In this document: positions 30,316 through 34,177 of the stretch, in pieces
Position numbering within the stretch: the first letter of the stretch is position 1
How the letters are laid out: every line of letters begins with the position of its first letter
Origin: Comamonas sp. lk
GTDB lineage: Bacteria; Pseudomonadota; Gammaproteobacteria; Burkholderiales; Burkholderiaceae_C
Direction of reading: 5' to 3'
DNA: 34,177 nucleotides
Assembly: GCA_945861345.1 (NCBI GenBank)
Contig: CAMATX010000019.1
Span: forward strand, 1 to 34,177
The notes under the pieces: generated by a model
Databases searched by the model: none
Told to the model about the DNA's origin: nothing
Seen by the model: the letters and a program-made list of their open reading frames with translations, nothing else
Position numbers and translations under genes: made by a program

Positions 30316-31431
30316 TTACGCCAGCAAAGTCTGCGCGGGCACGTAGGCGTAGCCCAGGGTATTGGCGACGGCCTCGTAGCTGACCTGGCCCCGCGCCACA
30401 TTGAGGCCCTGGCGCAGGTGGGCGTCCTCGCGCAGGGCTTGCGTCCAGCCTTTGTTGGCGATGGCTACGGCGTGGCCGATGGTGGCGTTGTTCAGCGCAA
30501 ACGTAGAGGTGCGCGCCACCGCGCCAGGCATATTGGCCACGCAGTAGTGCACCACGCCGTCCACCACATAGGTGGGTTCGGCATGCGTGGTGGCGTGCGA
30601 AGTCTCAAAGCAGCCGCCTTGGTCGATGGCCACATCTACCACCACGGCGCCTTTTTTCATGGACGCCACCATGGCGCGCGTGACCAGCTTGGGCGCCGAC
30701 GCGCCGGGAATGAGCACGCCGCCGATGACCAACTCGGCATCGAGCACCGCGTCCTCCAGGTTTTGCACGCTGCTGTAGAGCGTGTGGATGCGGTTGCCAA
30801 AGACTAGGTCGAGCTGGCGCAGGCGGTCCACATTGCGGTCGATCACCGTAACGCGTGCGCCCATGCCGACGGCCATTTGCAAAGCGTGGGTGCCGACCAC
30901 GCCCGCCCCCAGGATGACCACATGCGCCGCAGGCACGCCCGGCACGCCGCCCAGCAATACGCCCATGCCGCCTTTGGACTTTTCCAGGTGCGCCGCGCCC
31001 GCTTGCACCGCCATGCGGCCAGCGACCTCGCTCATAGGCGCCAGCAGGGGCAGGCCGCCGTTGGCGCCGGTAATGGTTTCGTAGGCGATGCACACCGCAC
31101 CGGACTGCACCAGGGCCGCAGTCTGGGCCGGGTCCGGGGCCAGGTGCAGATAGGTGTACAGAATTTGGCCGTGGCGCAGCATGGCGCATTCCTGGGGCTG
31201 GGGCTCTTTGACTTTGACGACCATGTCGGCCTGGGCAAACACGCTGGCCGCATCGGGCACCAGCGTGGCGCCAGCGGCTTGGTAGAGCGCGTCGGACAGG
31301 CCAATGGCCTGTCCCGCACCGCTTTGCACCAGCACGCTGTGGCCGTGGCTGCACAACTCGCGCACGCTGGCGGGCGTCAGGCCGACGCGGTATTCGTGGT
31401 TTTTGATCTCTGTGGGCAGGCCGATGTGCAT
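30316..31431 (-). CDS. ald: Alanine dehydrogenase
   Basis: A 371-aa NAD-dependent enzyme converting L-alanine to pyruvate and ammonium and the reverse. The residues expected from characterised enzymes are in register: Arg15, Lys75, His96 and Asp270. The nucleotide-binding GAGVVG is at 175-180 with an acidic residue (Asp198) after the next strand. The start ATG 31431 gives the canonical MHIGLPTEIKNHEYRVGLTP. It is divergent from a LysR-type ArgP gene across a 112-base AT-rich gap containing an inverted repeat, suggesting control by that regulator. Confidence 0.95.
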   Translation of the reverse strand: MHIGLPTEIKNHEYRVGLTPASVRELCSHGHSVLVQSGAGQAIGLSDALYQAAGATLVPDAASVFAQADMVVKVKEPQPQECAMLRHGQILYTYLHLAPDPAQTAALVQSGAVCIAYETITGANGGLPLLAPMSEVAGRMAVQAGAAHLEKSKGGMGVLLGGVPGVPAAHVVILGAGVVGTHALQMAVGMGARVTVIDRNVDRLRQLDLVFGNRIHTLYSSVQNLEDAVLDAELVIGGVLIPGASAPKLVTRAMVASMKKGAVVVDVAIDQGGCFETSHATTHAEPTYVVDGVVHYCVANMPGAVARTSTFALNNATIGHAVAIANKGWTQALREDAHLRQGLNVARGQVSYEAVANTLGYAYVPAQTLLA

Positions 31432-31516
31432 GAAGTTTTTCCGGTAGTTGGTGATGTCCGCCAGTGTGTGTCAGACCCCCAAGAATGAACAGTTTTATGA
31501 AAATTAAGATACATTC

Positions 31517-31531
31517 ATTAGTAACGCTAAT
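31517..31531. promoter_or_regulatory. LysR-type operator candidate between ald and argP
   Basis: ATTAG-TAACG-CTAAT is a perfect inverted repeat and fits the T-N11-A core expected for LysR-family binding. It lies 12 bases before the argP start and 85 bases before ald, inside the most AT-rich stretch of the gap. Confidence 0.55.
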
Positions 31532-31543
31532 AATTTAAAACCC

Positions 31544-32455
31544 ATGCCCATCTTTGATCCCCACGCGCTCGAGTGCCTGGCCGCCATCGTCGAGGAAGGC
31601 AGTTTTGACCGGGCGGCGGTGCGCTTGTCCATCACGCAGTCGTCGGTATCGCAGCGCCTGCGCACGCTGGAGATGCAGGCTGGTGCGGTGCTTATCGTGC
31701 GCACGCGGCCGCTCAAAGCGACCTCGGCAGGGCGCTATTTGCTCAAGCACGCCTTGCAACTGCGCCTCTTGCGCGCCGACCTGGACCGCGATTTGCAAGC
31801 CCTGGCCCCGCGCGAGGCCCACAGCGTGCAGGGGCAGGAGCGCATGGCCATCGCCGTCAACGCCGACAGCATTGCCACCTGGGTGTTACCCGCCCTGCAA
31901 GGGCTAGCGCAAAGCGGCATGGCGCTGGAGATCATTACCGACGACCAGGACTTCACGCACGAGTGGCTGCGCGAGGGCCAGGTGCAAGGCTGCGTCACCG
32001 CGCTGGCCAAACCGCTGCGCGGCTGCCAGGTGGTACAGCTGGGCGTGATGGACTATGTGGCCGTGGCCAGCCCCGCCTACGCGCAAGCGCACTGCCCCGC
32101 CGGCCTGAACGCACACGCCCTGCGGGACATGCGCTTTTTGGCCTTTAACCGCAAAGACGATTTGCAAGCGCGCTTTGTGCGCAAGGCCTGTGGCCTCAAA
32201 AGTCCAGGCTTGCAACAAAACTTTTTGCCCAGCGCCCACGGCCGCGTGCGCGCTGCGGTGGACGGCTGGGGCGCCACCGTGGTGCCGCTGGTGCAAGTGC
32301 AAGCGCTTTTGCAAAGCGGCCAGCTCAGCGACCTGGCGCCCACGGTGCGCTTGCCCGTGGCCTTGTACTGGCATTGCTGGAAGCTGGAGTCGGCGCTGCT
32401 GCAGTCGCTCACCGACGCGCTGCGCCAAGGCGCCGCCCAAGCGCTGAAAGCCTAG
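31544..32455 (+). CDS. argP: LysR family transcriptional regulator, ArgP (IciA) type
   Basis: A 303-aa regulator. Its N-terminal winged helix-turn-helix (LECLAAIVEEGSFDRAAVRLSITQSSVSQRLRTLEMQAG) is followed by a linker helix and an effector domain (MAIAVNADSIATWVLPAL; DYVAVASPAYA; RFLAFNRKDDLQ). The wording FDPHALECLAAIVEEGSF and NADSLATWVL-like segments are typical of ArgP, which senses lysine/arginine and often controls the LysE exporter. Here the divergent neighbour is ald rather than lysE. No ribosome binding site is apparent. The 3' end overlaps the opposing ligase gene by 4 bases. Confidence 0.86.
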   Translation: MPIFDPHALECLAAIVEEGSFDRAAVRLSITQSSVSQRLRTLEMQAGAVLIVRTRPLKATSAGRYLLKHALQLRLLRADLDRDLQALAPREAHSVQGQERMAIAVNADSIATWVLPALQGLAQSGMALEIITDDQDFTHEWLREGQVQGCVTALAKPLRGCQVVQLGVMDYVAVASPAYAQAHCPAGLNAHALRDMRFLAFNRKDDLQARFVRKACGLKSPGLQQNFLPSAHGRVRAAVDGWGATVVPLVQVQALLQSGQLSDLAPTVRLPVALYWHCWKLESALLQSLTDALRQGAAQALKA

Positions 32456-34020
32456 GCGCGGGCGGCGGCCTGCGCTACCCAATCGGGCAGCTTGAGCCGC
32501 TGCACCTTGCCCGACGGGCCGCGCGGTAAATCGGGCACAAAGTAAAACAGCTTGGGTGTTTTGTAGCGGCCAAGGTGCTCGGTGCAGAACGCGCGAAGTG
32601 CGGCCTCGTCGGCGCTGGCGCCTTCGCGCAGCACGATGCAGGCCATGATCTCCTGGCCGTAATGCGCATCGGGCACGCCGGTGGCCGCGGCGTCCAGCAC
32701 CAGGGGGTGGCGCAGCAGCACTTCGTCGATCTCGCGCGGGGCGATGTTCTCGCCGCCCTTGATGATCAGCTCTTTGATGCGCCCGGTCACAAAGAAAAAC
32801 CCGTCCGCGTCGCGGTGCCCCAGGTCGCCGGTGCGCAGCCACCCGTCCGGGGTAAAGGCGGCGCGGGTGGCCTCTTCGTTTTTGTAATAGCCCTGCATGA
32901 CTTGCGGGCCGCGAATGGCGATCTCGCCGGTGCTGCCGTCGGGCAAGGGCTGTAGCTGGGCGTCAATGACGCAGGCCTCGCAGCCCGAGGCTTTGCCCAC
33001 CGCCCCGAGCTTGCGCGCCTGGCGCTCAAAGGGGTTGGAAAACGAGGGCGCCACCGTCTCGGTCAGGCCCATGGTCTCGATCACGCCGATGCCAAAACGC
33101 TGCTCAAAAGCCAGTAAGTGCGCCGGCGGCAGCGCCGCCGAGGCGCTGCGGCAAAAGCCGATGCCGCGCAAAGCCTCGGGGGCCGGCGCGTCGCCGTCCA
33201 GCAGGTAAGAGATCATGGTCGGCACCACATTGATCCAGGTGCACTGCGCCTGCGTGGCTTGCTGCCAAAAGCGCGCCGCCGAAAACTTCGGCGGCATGGC
33301 CAGGCTGCCACCATGCGCCAAAGGCGCCAGCATGGTGACGGCAAAGGCGTTGATATGGTAGAGCGGCAACACGGCCAGCACCCGGTCGTGGGCTTGCAAG
33401 CGGTGCTCGGCGCTGATGGCATGGGCATTGGCCGCCAAATTGGCCTGCGTGAGTACCACGCCCTTGGGTACACCAGTGGTGCCCGAGGTGTACATCAGCA
33501 AAGCCATGGCCTGCGGTGCAGGTGCGGCGGTCTGCGTGGGGGGCAAGGCGGCCAGCAGGCTGTCGGGCGCGGCGATATCGGGGCTGCACACCAGCAAGGC
33601 CACGGCGCGGGGCAGCGTAGCAAGCACCGCCTGCACGCGCTCGGCCCACTCCGGGCTGGCGATCACCAGGCGGCAATCGCTGTGCTCCAGGACGTAGCGC
33701 ATTTGCTCGGCGCTGCTGAGCAAATTAACCGGGTTCACGCAGTAGCCGCTGTACATGGCGCCCAGGAGCAGGCGCAAGGTGTTCAGGCCATTGGGCATGA
33801 CCAGCGAGACGGTGTCGCCCGGCGCCAAGCCGTGCTGCGCCAACAGTGTGGCCACCTGCTGGCATTGCTGCGCCAGCGCCCCAAAGCCGATGGACGCGGC
33901 CCGCTCGACGGGCTCAGCGTCCACGGCCAGGGCATACAGGGCTTGCGCGCGGGCGGCCGCCTGCGCGTCCACCAAGGCGCGCACCGTGCCGCTTGCGGGG
34001 TGGGGGCTGGCGCTGCTCAT
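32452..34020 (-). CDS. AMP-forming acyl-CoA synthetase, probably sulfoacetate-CoA ligase (SauT-like)
   Basis: A 522-aa member of the acyl-adenylate family. The ATP-binding P-loop MYTSGTTGVPKG is at 176-187, then MGLTET, DGWLRTGDLGHRD, GRIKELIIKGGENIAPREIDEV and the C-terminal catalytic Lys in GPSGKVQRLKLP. The N-terminal part is short, as in small-acid ligases. Its start overlaps the stop of an acylating aldehyde dehydrogenase gene (ATGA). The order dehydrogenase - ligase, the length and the neighbour resemble sauS-sauT for sulfoacetate catabolism in Cupriavidus. Substrate is inferred from context only; another small carboxylic acid is possible. Confidence 0.85.
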   Translation of the reverse strand: MSSASPHPASGTVRALVDAQAAARAQALYALAVDAEPVERAASIGFGALAQQCQQVATLLAQHGLAPGDTVSLVMPNGLNTLRLLLGAMYSGYCVNPVNLLSSAEQMRYVLEHSDCRLVIASPEWAERVQAVLATLPRAVALLVCSPDIAAPDSLLAALPPTQTAAPAPQAMALLMYTSGTTGVPKGVVLTQANLAANAHAISAEHRLQAHDRVLAVLPLYHINAFAVTMLAPLAHGGSLAMPPKFSAARFWQQATQAQCTWINVVPTMISYLLDGDAPAPEALRGIGFCRSASAALPPAHLLAFEQRFGIGVIETMGLTETVAPSFSNPFERQARKLGAVGKASGCEACVIDAQLQPLPDGSTGEIAIRGPQVMQGYYKNEEATRAAFTPDGWLRTGDLGHRDADGFFFVTGRIKELIIKGGENIAPREIDEVLLRHPLVLDAAATGVPDAHYGQEIMACIVLREGASADEAALRAFCTEHLGRYKTPKLFYFVPDLPRGPSGKVQRLKLPDWVAQAAARA

Positions 34021-34177
34021 GCGCGGCCGTAGGCGGCGAAATAATCGGCCAGCAAATCGTCCGGGCTGGGGACATGCTCGGCGATCGGCCGGGCGATGCG
34101 GGTGATGTTCAGGTAGTGCCGGTAATTCATGTTCTCGGAAAAATTATTTTTGCCCCAGGTGCCGCAGCCCATGGACA
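34017..34177 (-). CDS. Acylating aldehyde dehydrogenase, C-terminal end (SauS-like), partial
   Basis: The last 52 complete codons of a gene whose start lies beyond the right edge. It reads SMGCGTWGKNNFSENMNYRH, then YLNITRIARPIAEHVPSPDDL and a final YFAAYGRA. The C-terminus GTWG-N-SEN-NYRHYLN-TRI is that of sulfoacetaldehyde/acetaldehyde CoA-acylating dehydrogenases. Its TGA overlaps the ATG of the ligase gene, so the two are translated together. As SauS it would reduce sulfoacetyl-CoA, the ligase product, to sulfoacetaldehyde. The catalytic Cys is outside the window. Confidence 0.7.
   Translation of the reverse strand, partial: SMGCGTWGKNNFSENMNYRHYLNITRIARPIAEHVPSPDDLLADYFAAYGRA

Overview
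This is a high-GC chromosomal segment of a betaproteobacterium, most likely Burkholderiales and probably Comamonadaceae. That placement rests on the proteins (fused indolepyruvate ferredoxin oxidoreductase, YhdP/nitrilase/MltA block, GlnE, ArgP, AcoAB, SauST-like genes) and on the codon style. It is an inference; no rRNA or other taxonomic marker is present. Genes are packed tightly, often with 4-base ATGA overlaps. I see no tRNA, rRNA, CRISPR array, transposase or prophage. No gene-free stretch exceeds about 300 bases.

Left third (1-12.6 kb). On the minus strand lie the N-terminal part of indolepyruvate ferredoxin oxidoreductase (running off the left edge), a lytic transglycosylase MltA, a Nit-type amidase and the giant envelope protein YhdP. 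A 44-aa plus-strand membrane peptide starts inside the mltA 5' region. Divergent from yhdP is glnE (regulation of glutamine synthetase). It meets an alpha/beta hydrolase tail to tail, and that hydrolase belongs to a minus-strand run of VOC protein - MarC - hydrolase.

Middle (12.6-19.5 kb). A plus-strand copper cluster reads DUF2946 - YcnI (DUF1775) - PCu(A)C chaperone - TonB-dependent receptor. An adenine deaminase follows on the minus strand. Next come an SPFH membrane protein and a small ribbon-helix-helix protein behind a good sigma-70 promoter with a palindrome over the -10 side, then a BrnT/BrnA toxin-antitoxin pair.

Accessory region (19.5-24.3 kb). A CapA-like secreted metallophosphatase with an unknown secreted partner precedes a visibly AT-richer island. 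The island encodes an EcoRI-family adenine methyltransferase and, one base downstream, a DUF262-HNH nuclease. A perfect 15-bp stem hairpin closes the island on the left. On the right is a second BrnT/BrnA locus whose toxin frame has no normal start codon. This methylase-nuclease pair is the best candidate in the window for a poorly described defence system.

Right third (24.3-34.2 kb). psuK-psuG (pseudouridine catabolism) begins directly on the stop codon of the second antitoxin. Opposing it is an acoA-acoB-lipoyl-domain operon of a 2-oxoacid/acetoin dehydrogenase type. Then come an orphan CbpM-like gene, a duplicated DsbA/HCCA-isomerase-fold protein, alanine dehydrogenase divergent from an ArgP-type LysR regulator, and an AMP-forming CoA ligase plus the C-terminal end of an acylating aldehyde dehydrogenase. 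The last two look like sauT-sauS of sulfoacetate catabolism.
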